The position numbers and the translations under genes are program-made. From the NCBI GenBank assembly GCA_963662245.2, contig CAXXVQ010000006.1, positions 1-64,000 on the forward strand: 64,000 bases of DNA, read 5' to 3'. This document shows positions 8,473 to 17,181 of the stretch, piece by piece. Source of the DNA: JAFGVL01 sp963662245 (GTDB taxonomy: Bacteria > Bacteroidota > Bacteroidia > Bacteroidales > Paludibacteraceae). A model generated the notes under the pieces. It saw only the letters and a program-made list of their open reading frames with translations, was not told the origin of the DNA and did not search any database. How positions within the stretch are numbered: position 1 is the stretch's first letter; each line of letters begins with the position of its first letter.

Positions 8473-9474
8473 TTATTGAGTTTTTAAGCTATCTAATTCA
8501 TGCCCAATAATATTATTGCATTTATCAAACGCATTGGCGCCAATATTGATAACACTTTTTGGTATGTCTATTTTGCGAAGCTGAGATCCATAGAAAGCAT
8601 CGTGAACAACATTCTCTACTGAATTTGGTATTGAAAATTCACCAAGCTTAGCCGAAGGGCAACATATTAGTGTTTTCAAATCTTTTTCAAATAGCACACC
8701 TTCAATACTGAGGTATTTACTATTATTCTTATCAACATTAATTTCGACCAAGTTTTGGCAGGAAACAAACGCGGCATCTTGTATTTCTTCAACTTTTGCA
8801 GGTATGAAAATGGATTTTAATTTTAAACATCCAAGAAAAGCACAAGCACCAATAACTTTTAAATTTCTGGGAAGAATTATTTGTTCAAATTCACCTCCCG
8901 TAAATGTGTTGTATGGAATTTCATCTTCAGCACAATATTTATGAGTATCAGATAATACATCATCCAACATTGTACTCACAATTTTAACCTCACTTAAATC
9001 TATTTTTCGTATTCTTGATGAGCCTAGAGAAGCTAAAAACATTAAATCTCTACCATCAATCACACCCTTAACTGTAATGCTAGTTATTGTATTTCGCTCT
9101 TCTATTGAGATTAAGTCTTCTAAAGAACCCGGTGTTGAAATCTTGATTGTTTTAGAAATATTAGAATCATTAATATGAGGATTGCTATTTTTAGTGCCAG
9201 CAAAATATCTAATACTAAAAAAAGTAATGACAATTGCGGAAATGATTATGAATAATATAACCTTTGGTACAACAGATTTTTTTGAAACAACTTCAACTTT
9301 ATTATTTTTGAAACTAGAGCTAACCTGAATTGTGTTATTAGAATCAGTTTTGGGCTGTTTCAAATTAGTATTCGCAGTAAGGATTTTTTTCTTTAGACCT
9401 TCAAACTCAAATTCTGAAATAATACCATCATCTAAAAGCTTTTTTAGTTTTAATAATTCATCAAGATTATCCAT
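8473..9474 (-). CDS. SHOCT - transmembrane - BspA-type leucine-rich-repeat (LRR_5) protein
   Basis: This 333-aa protein has three parts. A SHOCT motif covers residues 3-31 (LDELLKLKKLLDDGIISEFE). A single transmembrane helix lies at about 70-92 (VILFIIISAIVITFFSIRYF). From about 130 there is a BspA/LRR_5 repeat region (IKKIDLSEVK-like, LPRNLKVIGACAFLGC, IPAKVEEIQDAAF, IPNSVENVVHDAFYGS, IPKSVINIGANAFDKC). SHOCT lies on the cytoplasmic side and the LRR domain outside or in the periplasm. SHOCT is a short oligomerisation motif known from diverse membrane proteins. It overlaps the next upstream gene by 8 bp. The LRR could recognise a ligand, which is inference. Confidence 0.8.
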   Translation of the reverse strand: MDNLDELLKLKKLLDDGIISEFEFEGLKKKILTANTNLKQPKTDSNNTIQVSSSFKNNKVEVVSKKSVVPKVILFIIISAIVITFFSIRYFAGTKNSNPHINDSNISKTIKISTPGSLEDLISIEERNTITSITVKGVIDGRDLMFLASLGSSRIRKIDLSEVKIVSTMLDDVLSDTHKYCAEDEIPYNTFTGGEFEQIILPRNLKVIGACAFLGCLKLKSIFIPAKVEEIQDAAFVSCQNLVEINVDKNNSKYLSIEGVLFEKDLKTLICCPSAKLGEFSIPNSVENVVHDAFYGSQLRKIDIPKSVINIGANAFDKCNNIIGHELDSLKTQ

Positions 9475-9814
9475 TTTTTAGGATTTTATTTTTCTCAGTT
9501 TCAAACTCAGATTGAGTTAATATGCCTTGTGATTTTAGATTACCAAGTTTTTGAAGTTTATCTAGAATTGATTCAATCTCATCATCTAAAACGATAAGAT
9601 CATCTGGGTCTACTACATAAATAGAGTTTTTCAATATTACAATTGCATAAACCTCCATACTTGTGCTGATTCCTAAAGTCTTATTATGATTATGATCATA
9701 ATCATAATAAGAATCACTTTCAACATTATTCTTAGAAACATATCCGTCTATATAACCAATACCTTCAATTTCTCTGGAAGAATGGCTAAATTTGATTTTA
9801 ACTTTTGTTTTCAC
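9467..9814 (-). CDS. SHOCT-domain protein with beta-rich N-terminus
   Basis: Of the 115 residues, the first ~75 form a beta-rich unit (IGYIDGYVSKNNVES, then TSMEVYAIVILKNSIYVVDP). The C-terminus is a canonical SHOCT helix pair (LQKLGNLKSQGILTQSEFET). It has no signal or membrane segment, so it is cytosolic. It lies between two other SHOCT proteins and is coupled by overlap to the SHOCT-LRR gene, which suggests the three hetero-oligomerise through SHOCT. No enzymatic motif is seen. Confidence 0.75.
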   Translation of the reverse strand: MKTKVKIKFSHSSREIEGIGYIDGYVSKNNVESDSYYDYDHNHNKTLGISTSMEVYAIVILKNSIYVVDPDDLIVLDDEIESILDKLQKLGNLKSQGILTQSEFETEKNKILKNG

Positions 9815-9847
9815 TATTCTTAATTTTAAATAATTTTACAGCAATAG

Positions 9848-10249
9848 CTATTTCATAATTTTATCCTTTTCTGCTTCAAATTCTGAATCCGTTAATATGC
9901 CTTGAGTTCTTAGAAGTGCAAGTTTTTCTAGTTTTTCTATTCGAGAAGAAGATTCTGTCATAATTTTATCTTCAGCGTTCTCATTAGTTGTGAGAGTGTG
10001 AAGGTCATTTGTAATTGCTTGTTCATCATATATTGTAAGATTTCCTCTTCGAAGCTTAGAATAGTACTCTCTTCCTAAACTCAAAGCTTCCTTTTTATCA
10101 TTACCTTTTAACGCTTCATCATATAAAGCCTTGATATTTTTAAGTTCTAGCTGATATTCTTCTTCTATCTTTCTTGCTTTCTGTTGAGGCAAATAAATGA
10201 ATAACCAGTACAATAATGCACCTATTGTACAAACGATTGATATCCCCAT
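9848..10249 (-). CDS. Membrane-anchored SHOCT protein
   Basis: The 133-aa product starts with a membrane anchor (GISIVCTIGALLYWLFIYL, residues 2-20). It continues with a basic, coiled-coil-like helical region (QQKARKIEEEYQLELKNIKA) and ends in SHOCT (LEKLALLRTQGILTDSEFEA). The gene begins 3 bp after the SPFH gene stops, so the two are almost certainly co-translated. The anchor plus coiled coil suggests a scaffold on the inner membrane face, tied to the SPFH microdomain protein. Confidence 0.78.
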   Translation of the reverse strand: MGISIVCTIGALLYWLFIYLPQQKARKIEEEYQLELKNIKALYDEALKGNDKKEALSLGREYYSKLRRGNLTIYDEQAITNDLHTLTTNENAEDKIMTESSSRIEKLEKLALLRTQGILTDSEFEAEKDKIMK

Positions 10250-10252
10250 AAT

Positions 10253-11236
10253 TTAATTATTTTTTGTTAACATTTCTTTTATTCCACCTATTGAGCTTAA
10301 TATACCTGTAGCTTCATAAGGCATATAAACAAGTTTATTATCCTTGCCCGAAGTCATTTCTTTAAGTGTTTCAATATACCTTATTGCTATAAGATAATTT
10401 GTTGGGTCACCTTTGGTTGCTGAAACGGCTTTAGTAATCAGTTCGATAGCTTGAGCTTCACTTTCGGCAACTTTTATTCGAGCTTGGGCTTCACCTTCAG
10501 CCATTAATACTTGAGATTGTTTTTTTCCTTCGGCATTGTTTATTGCTGCTAATTTCAAACCTTCAGACTCCAATATCTGAGACTGTTTTTCTCCTTCCGC
10601 ATGAAGTATTTTCGCTCGTTTGTCTCTTTCTGCCCTCATTTGTTTTTCCATTGCATCTCGAATGTCATGAGGTGGATTTATATCTTGTAATTCAACCCTA
10701 TTAACTTTAACGCCCCATTTATGAGTAGCATCGTCTAATACAGTTCTTAGCTTACTATTTATTGTGTCACGCGATGTAAGTGTTTCGTCCAAATGCATAT
10801 CTCCAATTACATTGCGTAGTGTTGTTTGAGTTAATTTTTCAATCGCATCGGGTAAATTTGAGATTTCATAAACGGCTTTTACTGGATCTGTAATTTGAAA
10901 ATACAATATTGCATTAATTTCGGTGACAACATTATCTTTAGTTATTACATTTTGTTTAGGGAAATCATAAACTGTTTCCCTTAAGTCAATTTTAGTAACA
11001 CTGGATTTTAGCACAATATTACCACCATCAAAACCTTCTTTAACATAACGCCACATAATTTCACGCGGCCTGTCAATTATTGGCCAGATGATATTAATAC
11101 CTGCTTCTAATGATCTGTTGTATATCCCAAGCCTTTCAACTACAATGGTTTCAGACTGCTGAACAATTTTGAAACCCATTAATGCAAAAATTATTACAAA
11201 AATTGCAATTAATAATACAATGATAAATGCGCCCAT
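10253..11236 (-). CDS. SPFH/band-7 (stomatin/QmcA-type) membrane protein
   Basis: The 327-aa product has an N-terminal membrane anchor (residues 3-24) followed by the band-7 domain (QQSETIVVERLGIYNRSLEAG, then DLRETVYDFPKQNVITKDNV). After that comes the long Ala/Glu-rich coiled coil (AERDKRAKILHAEGEKQSQI) and a short tail. Family members form ring oligomers that cage membrane patches and often work with an NfeD partner, which is encoded 11 bp upstream. The standard bacterial nfeD-SPFH pair is clear. What is unusual is its place on an island with SHOCT and nuclease-like genes. Confidence 0.92.
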   Translation of the reverse strand: MGAFIIVLLIAIFVIIFALMGFKIVQQSETIVVERLGIYNRSLEAGINIIWPIIDRPREIMWRYVKEGFDGGNIVLKSSVTKIDLRETVYDFPKQNVITKDNVVTEINAILYFQITDPVKAVYEISNLPDAIEKLTQTTLRNVIGDMHLDETLTSRDTINSKLRTVLDDATHKWGVKVNRVELQDINPPHDIRDAMEKQMRAERDKRAKILHAEGEKQSQILESEGLKLAAINNAEGKKQSQVLMAEGEAQARIKVAESEAQAIELITKAVSATKGDPTNYLIAIRYIETLKEMTSGKDNKLVYMPYEATGILSSIGGIKEMLTKNN

Positions 11237-11247
11237 AAGTAATTTGT

Positions 11248-11682
11248 TTATTTTGTTTGTTTAACCACTAAAATCGTACTATCTATCTCTATAACTTCTA
11301 TTAGTTGTTCTATTTCTATTTTTTCATTATCGACACTTCGAGCTTTCCAGTCTTCGCCATTTACTAGGATTCGACCTGTATTTTCAAAATTATTGATAGG
11401 AGTAATAACTTTACCTACTTTTCCAATAAGTGCTGCAGTATTTGTTTTAATATTATTTTTACTCTGAGCGTACTTCAACATGAATGGGCGAACACCGAAG
11501 AATGAAATTAAAATACCTACAGAGAAAATAATTAACTCAATTTTAAGTCCAAAACCAATTAATGAAATTAGTGTGGCACAGAAACATCCAATAGCGATAC
11601 TTGCAGCTATAAAGGATGGTGTGAAAATCTCAAATATTAAGAAAAGAAGAGCTATTATACTCCAAATATGCCATATTTCCAT
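11248..11682 (-). CDS. NfeD-like membrane protein
   Basis: This 144-aa protein has three or four transmembrane helices in the first ~75 residues (IWSIIALLFLIFEIFTPSF; ASIAIGCFCATLISLIGFGL; IIFSVGILISFFGV). They are followed by an OB-fold domain (AALIGKVGKVITPINNFE, then GRILVNGEDWKARS, IEIEQLIEVIEID). This is the short NfeD form that partners SPFH proteins. It is the first member of the tight minus-strand run (spacing 11 bp to SPFH). The pair probably forms a membrane microdomain platform for the SHOCT proteins downstream. Confidence 0.9.
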   Translation of the reverse strand: MEIWHIWSIIALLFLIFEIFTPSFIAASIAIGCFCATLISLIGFGLKIELIIFSVGILISFFGVRPFMLKYAQSKNNIKTNTAALIGKVGKVITPINNFENTGRILVNGEDWKARSVDNEKIEIEQLIEVIEIDSTILVVKQTK

Positions 11683-11734
11683 AACGACTAATTCAATTTA
11701 ATAAATTTCTAAATTATCAAACCCAAGCTTTTTT

Positions 11735-12370
11735 TTATATCCTTATTAAAATATATCTAATGTAGTTTGAATCAAAGCTAGCATTACCATAATAATCGCA
11801 GGTTTGTAATACCATTTGAGTTATATCTTGGTTGATGTCAACAATGAAAATTTTGTTACTTGTATTTTTTGTACTAATGTTTAATTCACCAAACTTTGTG
11901 TTATTGTAATTTGAATTACAAGTTATATTGTACTTTTCATCTGGATAAGATTCTTCGATGTAACTACCGTTATTGATGTTTATGATAGTTTTATTTATTT
12001 CTAAAAAGTTGTGTGCACTTTTTGAGATAAACCCTCTGCCTAAAGTGTATAATTCTACTCTTGAAATTTGACTGCCCGATTTGCTGTATAGCACTGCTTT
12101 AACAACTTTCCATCTGCCATCTAGGTTTATTGAATAACCACCATCGTCACTTATTCTATAGGAATTATCAATGAGCTTATCATTTGGATAAAGGTCGTTG
12201 ATATAGTATCCTTTTCTCGAAATGTTTGAATAGGGTGCATAAGGGTTTTGCTCTATGCTATTTGCATTTACTACCTCATATTTATCAGGTTCTAAAGAAT
12301 CTAAATAATTGCAGCTTGATAGCATCAAGGCAATTAAAATAACAAGGGTATTGTTTGTTTTAATTCTCAT
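11735..12370 (-). CDS. Lipoprotein, unknown function
   Basis: The 211-aa product has a type II signal (VILIALMLSSC, lipidated Cys19). The mature region contains two similar segments, SRKGYYINDLYPNDKLIDNS and NNGSYIEESYPDEKYNITCN, suggesting a duplicated beta-rich unit. It is the most upstream gene of the minus-strand set, about 50 bp before nfeD, and diverges from the HTH gene at 12656. The mature protein is likely anchored in the outer or inner membrane facing the periplasm. No family is recognised. Confidence 0.7.
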   Translation of the reverse strand: MRIKTNNTLVILIALMLSSCNYLDSLEPDKYEVVNANSIEQNPYAPYSNISRKGYYINDLYPNDKLIDNSYRISDDGGYSINLDGRWKVVKAVLYSKSGSQISRVELYTLGRGFISKSAHNFLEINKTIININNGSYIEESYPDEKYNITCNSNYNNTKFGELNISTKNTSNKIFIVDINQDITQMVLQTCDYYGNASFDSNYIRYILIRI

Positions 12371-12655
12371 ATCGTAGTAGGATTAAAATCTATACTACAA
12401 AGTAAAAAGATAAAAAGCAGGATTCAAAAGTCCTTGTTAGTCCTTGTTTTCTTTAGTTAGCGACTAAAAATTCATTGAATCAAATGTAATTATATTTATT
12501 TGTATAAGTCTTATTTTCTTAAAATATGTTTACAGCTATATTCTAAATATCTGTAATATAGAAGTATAGATAGAGTGTTTTGAATTGCGAACCGTGTAAT
12601 ATATGATACGGATAGGGCAAATTTAAAAGATAAAATTTGCTATTCAAAACATTTT
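12371..12655. promoter_or_regulatory. Divergent intergenic region between cargo genes and HTH regulator
   Basis: This 285-bp AT-rich gap lies between the minus-strand cargo set and the plus-strand HTH gene. It contains TTTGCTATTCAAAACATTTT just before the HTH start. It is the natural place for the promoters of both units and for an operator of the Cro/C1-type protein. No clear operator palindrome can be picked by eye. Confidence 0.4.
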
Positions 12656-12877
12656 ATGGCAAATATGAACTATCAGGTTGAAATAAATTATATCGCATCA
12701 CAAATTAAGAAACTCAGGGAAGAACGAAACTTGAGTATTCAAGATTTGGCTTATAAATGTGATATTGAAAGAGCAAATCTGAGTCGTATAGAAGCAGGTG
12801 TAGGTAATTATACGATAAAAACTTTATGTAAAATTTGTTCTGCATTAGAAGTTCCTCTTAGTGCGGTGGTAAAATAG
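12656..12877 (+). CDS. Cro/C1-type (XRE) helix-turn-helix regulator
   Basis: The 73-aa product is essentially one HTH_3 domain: QIKKLREERNLSIQDLAYKC, then IERANLSRIEAGVGNYTIKT and LCKICSALEVPLSAVV. It has no extra sensing domain, like small phage and antitoxin repressors. It sits at the divergent point facing the SPFH/SHOCT/DUF3883 set and precedes the Ser/Thr kinase, so it is a good candidate for the local repressor. The cognate operator is not identified. Confidence 0.88.
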   Translation: MANMNYQVEINYIASQIKKLREERNLSIQDLAYKCDIERANLSRIEAGVGNYTIKTLCKICSALEVPLSAVVK

Positions 12878-13039
12878 AATGCAGTTAATAGTTAACAATG
12901 AATAGTTAGTAGTTGAAAAATTGATATTTGACTTTCACTAGCTTTTGAATACGGTCTGCTACAATTTCTAAAAATCCTCATTTTTGTTTTCATGTTAGAG
13001 GCTATTAAAAAGTTGAAGGCTTTTTATTAGTTTTGCTGC

Positions 13040-14632
13040 ATGGTAGAAACCAATTCTTCAACATCTGGCATTGTTGCTACTCAGCAGGTAGAAAGTTCTG
13101 TAGATTTTACAAGCTACACGGAATTGCCATGCCGTGGTTTTAACCGGATATTCAAAGCTAAACGAAATGGCAAATGGCATATCCTAAAAGGTTTAAAAGA
13201 AGAATTTGCCAAGCAAGCTCTTTATAAGGAACTTCTTAACAAGGAATTTGATATTACTTTCTCTTTAGATCATCCAAATGTAGTAAGGGTTTTTAATAAA
13301 GAGCAAGACAAGTTATTGGGTGATTGTATTGTGATGGAGTATGTTGATGGTATTACATTGCGAGAGTTTTTAAAAACACGAGTTTCTGAAAGCATAAAAC
13401 AAAAAATAGTACTTGAGTTGTTGGATGCAATGGCATATTTCCATAGCAAACAAATAATACACCGAGACCTTAAGCCTGATAATATTCTGATTACTCATAA
13501 TGGCAATAATGTAAAAATTATTGATTTTGGGTTGTCGGACACCGATTATCATGATGTATTAAAACAAGCTGCTGGAACTAGACAATATGCTGCACCTGAG
13601 CAATTAATAAATAATGCTCCAATAGATGCTAGAACAGATATTTATGCATTTGGTAAGTTGCTACAAGAATTAGACATTAAGCAATGTAAACGAATAGTAA
13701 AGAAATGTACGCAAGCAGATTGTAATAAGCGATTTAGCAATGTTGGCGAGGTGCTAAATGCTTTCCAAAATAGAAAGAAAATTGCTTGGATATATGTTGT
13801 CTTAGCATTGTGTATTATGGGGCTTGTAATAGCCTTATTTTGGGCAAATAGAAGGCTTGTGAGCACGGGCAATATAAGCAACAAAGAAAACAAGTTGAAG
13901 AGTAATGTGCAAGCAACAAAAGAGGATGCAAAGCTTGTAGGCAATGGCGATAAAACAAAGATAATATCAAGCCACCAGAAGGATAGTGTTAAAGGAAATG
14001 CAAGCAATGAAAATTTAAAACAAACAGGTATAGCTACCAGTTCATCATATGGAAGTAATATAACAGCTTCGGAAGCTTATGCTCTGGCAAAGCCGAAAAT
14101 TGATAGTTGTTATAAAGTGTATAAGAAAAAGGCTGAAAGTGCAAGAATTGAAAGAGAGAGCTATGCTATTACTTCTGGTTTTCAAAATGATGCAGGTAGA
14201 ATAATTTTGAAAATAAGGGTTGATAATGAAATGAGATATGCTGTGTATTCTGAATTTGAAAGTAAAAGCTGGGAATACACATATCCTCTAATGGATAAAT
14301 TAAAGAAAATAGGCGAAAATAAACCGTATTCATTAACAGAAGAAGAACAAGATGCTTTGCCTAAAGAACAATGGGAAATTACATTATTCAATAAATTCAA
14401 GCATTTTGCCGATAGTGTTTTCAAGGCAACAGTGAAGAAGAAAAAGGATTGGGGCAGTTTTAGTTCAGATGCATATCATGAACAAAAGAGACTTGAAAAA
14501 GAAATTCCAATTAGACGCAATGCGCTAACCATTAGCCGATGGGAAAGAATGGCTCAAAATTACTCAAACTCACTTATAGAGAAACTGAAGCAACTTGAAC
14601 GAGATGAACTTATGAAAGAAGCTTCAGAGTAA
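13040..14632 (+). CDS. Hanks-type Ser/Thr protein kinase with transmembrane segment
   Basis: The kinase domain covers about residues 25-245: Lys50 (HILKGLK), the catalytic loop IIHRDLKPDN with Asp143, the metal-binding IIDFGLSD (Asp162) and AAPEQL (185-190). All key residues are present. A single transmembrane helix follows (about 248-270). After it comes a charged Asn/Lys-rich linker and a helical C-terminal domain of about 190 residues that would lie across the membrane. The glycine-rich loop is poor (PCRGFNRIFKA), as in some degenerate bacterial kinases. The gene follows the HTH gene, and its 3' end overlaps the converging gene by 23 bp. Substrates are unknown. Confidence 0.88.
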   Translation: MVETNSSTSGIVATQQVESSVDFTSYTELPCRGFNRIFKAKRNGKWHILKGLKEEFAKQALYKELLNKEFDITFSLDHPNVVRVFNKEQDKLLGDCIVMEYVDGITLREFLKTRVSESIKQKIVLELLDAMAYFHSKQIIHRDLKPDNILITHNGNNVKIIDFGLSDTDYHDVLKQAAGTRQYAAPEQLINNAPIDARTDIYAFGKLLQELDIKQCKRIVKKCTQADCNKRFSNVGEVLNAFQNRKKIAWIYVVLALCIMGLVIALFWANRRLVSTGNISNKENKLKSNVQATKEDAKLVGNGDKTKIISSHQKDSVKGNASNENLKQTGIATSSSYGSNITASEAYALAKPKIDSCYKVYKKKAESARIERESYAITSGFQNDAGRIILKIRVDNEMRYAVYSEFESKSWEYTYPLMDKLKKIGENKPYSLTEEEQDALPKEQWEITLFNKFKHFADSVFKATVKKKKDWGSFSSDAYHEQKRLEKEIPIRRNALTISRWERMAQNYSNSLIEKLKQLERDELMKEASE

Positions 14633-15179
14633 CTCCCCCTTTTGTGCCTGCAACAAAAGAAACAGGAGGATTCCCATCTTGCACTAGATTGTCAATATAA
14701 AGAGGTTGCCCTTCGAGAAAGAATGCACAATCAAAAGTGTCAGTAGTTTTGAGTTTTGAATGTGCAGAGCTTAATACAGTGAAGCGATTGTTGCCCAAGA
14801 ATTCTAATAAACAATGTCGGTTTGGCTGCCAAGATATTTCTATTTTAGAGCCTATTGTTAGTGAACTGCTTTCTAATTTATCCGTTAAAATGAAGCTGGA
14901 TTGAACATCGGATTTATTTTCAAGCATAAGCAAGAAATCATCCCAATCATTATAGCCAACAAATTTCGACAAAATATTAAGTGTACTATTTCTTGTTTTG
15001 TCTGCACCATCAATATAACCCCATAACCTTTTTAATGTGGTTGGGCTAATGGTTTCACGGACTCTTTCCCAAACAACACCTGCGAGAAATTCAAAATCGG
15101 ATGGTGCTTTCATTTTACGCTGTACAGATTCTTCGATTGCACTGCGTAATTCTGCTATTTCAGGATAATATTTGGACAT
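14610..15179 (-). CDS. Bacteroidota HTH-like conserved protein
   Basis: This 189-aa protein contains the motif ISPTTLKRLWGYIDGADKTR followed by STLNILSKFVGYNDWDDF. I recognise it as a recurring Bacteroidota N-terminal module (TLKRLWGY...LD-L-x-YLGY-DW-F) that resembles an HTH or SAM-like fold. The C-terminal ~85 residues are beta-rich. It is cytoplasmic. It converges on the kinase gene with overlapping 3' ends, so transcription of one could interfere with the other. A regulatory role is plausible but not shown. Confidence 0.65.
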   Translation of the reverse strand: MSKYYPEIAELRSAIEESVQRKMKAPSDFEFLAGVVWERVRETISPTTLKRLWGYIDGADKTRNSTLNILSKFVGYNDWDDFLLMLENKSDVQSSFILTDKLESSSLTIGSKIEISWQPNRHCLLEFLGNNRFTVLSSAHSKLKTTDTFDCAFFLEGQPLYIDNLVQDGNPPVSFVAGTKGGVTLKLLS

Positions 15180-15250
15180 GGCTTACATAATTTGAGAAAG
15201 CAAAGATATGTATTGCTTTCTCAAATTTAATATGTTGGTGGCTATTTGGA

Positions 15251-16525
15251 CTAACAAGGATGGCTAATGTAGTGCTGTTGGGTGATCTGTCTGTATAATT
15301 CTAATCTTTCTTCTTCAAGCTTTTTGATATGCGTATTGTATATTGCAAACTGATTCTTTGTTGGTTCTTCTTGTTTTGCATTCGCTACTGTGTTTAGCTC
15401 ATTAATTATACTGTCTGAAGGAGGAATGTTTTTTTTAAGTTTATTACAGGCTTTTATTAAGTGTAGTTTTAGCTCTTCATTGTCTGCTAGTTTTGACGCC
15501 GTATCAAGCAAAATATTCCTTTTTGTTTTCAGATAATTCTTCAAGCAGTCATTTATACTATTCTTTTCGTGGAAATATGGGTCTTTTTTTGAGATGTAAG
15601 TTTTTATCATTGGAACTAACTTTACTTTGGTATCGATAAATCGTATATACATGCCGTGTTGATTTCTAACCTCCATCAGCTTGTTAAGGAAATGTACATA
15701 CAACGCAAGTTGAAAGTTTGGGTCAAATAAATCTGGAATATCTTGTATATATTCTTTTGTTTTACCGCTGCTATATGTTTTCAAATTGTTGTGAAAGATA
15801 GTTATTTCATTGTTATAGTAGTTGGAGCTATCCAAACCATGAGCTTCTACATATTCTTTTTGATAATCATGTTGGAACTCGCTTTTAAAATAACTTTTTA
15901 ACTTATTAGCTGGTCCGCTTTTTTTATGGTTTCTTGTTGTGTTCACGAAGTTGTAAGATTTTTTATTTTCTGGATTGCATCTTTCTCCTGGTCTTTCGCA
16001 CATATATTTACCCAATATGCTAATTTCTTCGATAACCTTATTGAAAAGTTTTATTCTGTATCCCTTTATCTCTGCATTTTTATTAAACCAATCACCAATA
16101 GACATCGTGTGAAAAAGGGCAATATCTACTCTGGAAACATTTACATAAGAAAAACCCAGTGTTTCAGTAAAATTGTAATAAAGTTCACATAGGATGGTTT
16201 GATGGTTGTAAAAAACCTCATTATGAATTTTGACTTTGTAGATATTTTCTTCTGAAGCCTTGCCACATTTCTTCTGTATTCCGAGAAATGCGTAAGGATC
16301 TTTATTAATGATTACATCATATAGAAATTCATAAAGCTGAAATTCGCTATCCTCACCATTCTTTTCTCTAAGGTAGATTCTTTTAAGTGTTATTTGACCA
16401 AATTTTATTGTGGATGGGTAATTGTTTTTGATGAGTGTTTCTCTAAAATTTGATTCATCCGTTTTCTTAACATGAAATGTTAGCCAATCTAATGCTGTGA
16501 GTGAGTGATTTTTTTGTTTTGTCAT
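15251..16525 (-). CDS. Putative replication-initiator-like protein of the island
   Basis: The 424-aa sequence opens LTALDWLTFHVKKTD. It has FSYVNVSRVDIALF at about 126-139 and NNEITIFHNNLKTYSSGKTK in the middle, then a long charged C-terminus. The order 'LDWL...', 'SRVDIA...' and a later basic region with conserved Tyr recalls Rep_trans/RstA-type initiation factors of plasmids and mobile elements. The match is by motif memory only and is weak. It sits near the tRNA-proximal end, close to the xis-like gene, where element replication genes commonly lie. If correct it would nick element DNA to start rolling-circle replication. Confidence 0.45.
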   Translation of the reverse strand: MTKQKNHSLTALDWLTFHVKKTDESNFRETLIKNNYPSTIKFGQITLKRIYLREKNGEDSEFQLYEFLYDVIINKDPYAFLGIQKKCGKASEENIYKVKIHNEVFYNHQTILCELYYNFTETLGFSYVNVSRVDIALFHTMSIGDWFNKNAEIKGYRIKLFNKVIEEISILGKYMCERPGERCNPENKKSYNFVNTTRNHKKSGPANKLKSYFKSEFQHDYQKEYVEAHGLDSSNYYNNEITIFHNNLKTYSSGKTKEYIQDIPDLFDPNFQLALYVHFLNKLMEVRNQHGMYIRFIDTKVKLVPMIKTYISKKDPYFHEKNSINDCLKNYLKTKRNILLDTASKLADNEELKLHLIKACNKLKKNIPPSDSIINELNTVANAKQEEPTKNQFAIYNTHIKKLEEERLELYRQITQQHYISHPC

Positions 16526-16808
16526 ATTATTAAGTGTTAAATTTTATTTGAATTATACGGATTTTGAACTTTAAAATAAGCTGTATTATAAAATTATATT
16601 TAAAAAATGTTAGAAAAACAATAGCTAAAACATATTTTAACTCTTTTTGTTCAATTTTATTAATTTGTATAAATTATATAAAACACTAAATATCAAATAT
16701 ATAAATATATTATTAAAGGACTTTGTTATATAAGACACAAAACACATATAAAATATTTAGTATTAACAAAATATTTTTACCCAAATCGGAAATATTAAAT
16801 ATATTTAG

Positions 16809-16816
16809 TATATTTG
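16809..16816 (+). promoter_or_regulatory. Bacteroidota -7 box upstream of the excisionase-like gene
   Basis: TATATTTG fits TAnnTTTG. It is the only good match in the ~600-bp gap upstream of the HTH_17 gene, and it implies a leader transcript of about 350 nt before that gene. Confidence 0.5.
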
Positions 16817-16822
16817 CAATAT

Positions 16823-17140
16823 GATTTAACAGATAAAATTTGTACTGTTGAATTTATGATTGCTCTGCCGTTAAAAATCCGAATAGCATTCCAACCTTCA
16901 CTATTGGGCAAAGAATCTCTTAAATTGGTTGTATTGATTAAAAAAACAAGCAAAAACAACTTGCTTGGAAGACAGCGTTGCTCAAAGCGTAGCGATGCAG
17001 TGATTTTAGCTAGAAGCTAGCGGTTTTATGAGAACCGAGTTTAAGTACTTGTTGGCGCAGACCACGAAACGATACCAAAAGACCGGGCGCAACGCAGAAA
17101 CTGGAGCCGTAATCCGACCAATAGTTGCATGGCATTTCAT
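16823..17140 (+). ncRNA. Candidate structured leader RNA
   Basis: This stretch is visibly richer in G and C than the AT-rich flanks. It contains several potential hairpins: GCTAG-AA-GCTAGC, CGGTT-ttatgag-AACCG, and GTTGGCGC pairing with GCGCAAC. A short frame starting near the -7 box exists but lacks coding character. The position, between a promoter and an excisionase-like gene, suggests a regulatory leader. No named RNA family is recognised. Confidence 0.35.
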
Positions 17141-17181
17141 GAATGAATGAAATAACTAAGATTTTGGAGAGTGGCATAAAT

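Noticed and set aside
8226..8510. 94-aa plus-strand open frame
   Set aside because: It is antisense to the interrupted small gene (7964-8386) and its neighbour; composition is that of a shadow frame.
16814..17020. 68-aa plus-strand frame starting with TTG at the -7 box
   Set aside because: Its start lies inside the promoter box and its codons lack coding character; treated as a leader RNA.
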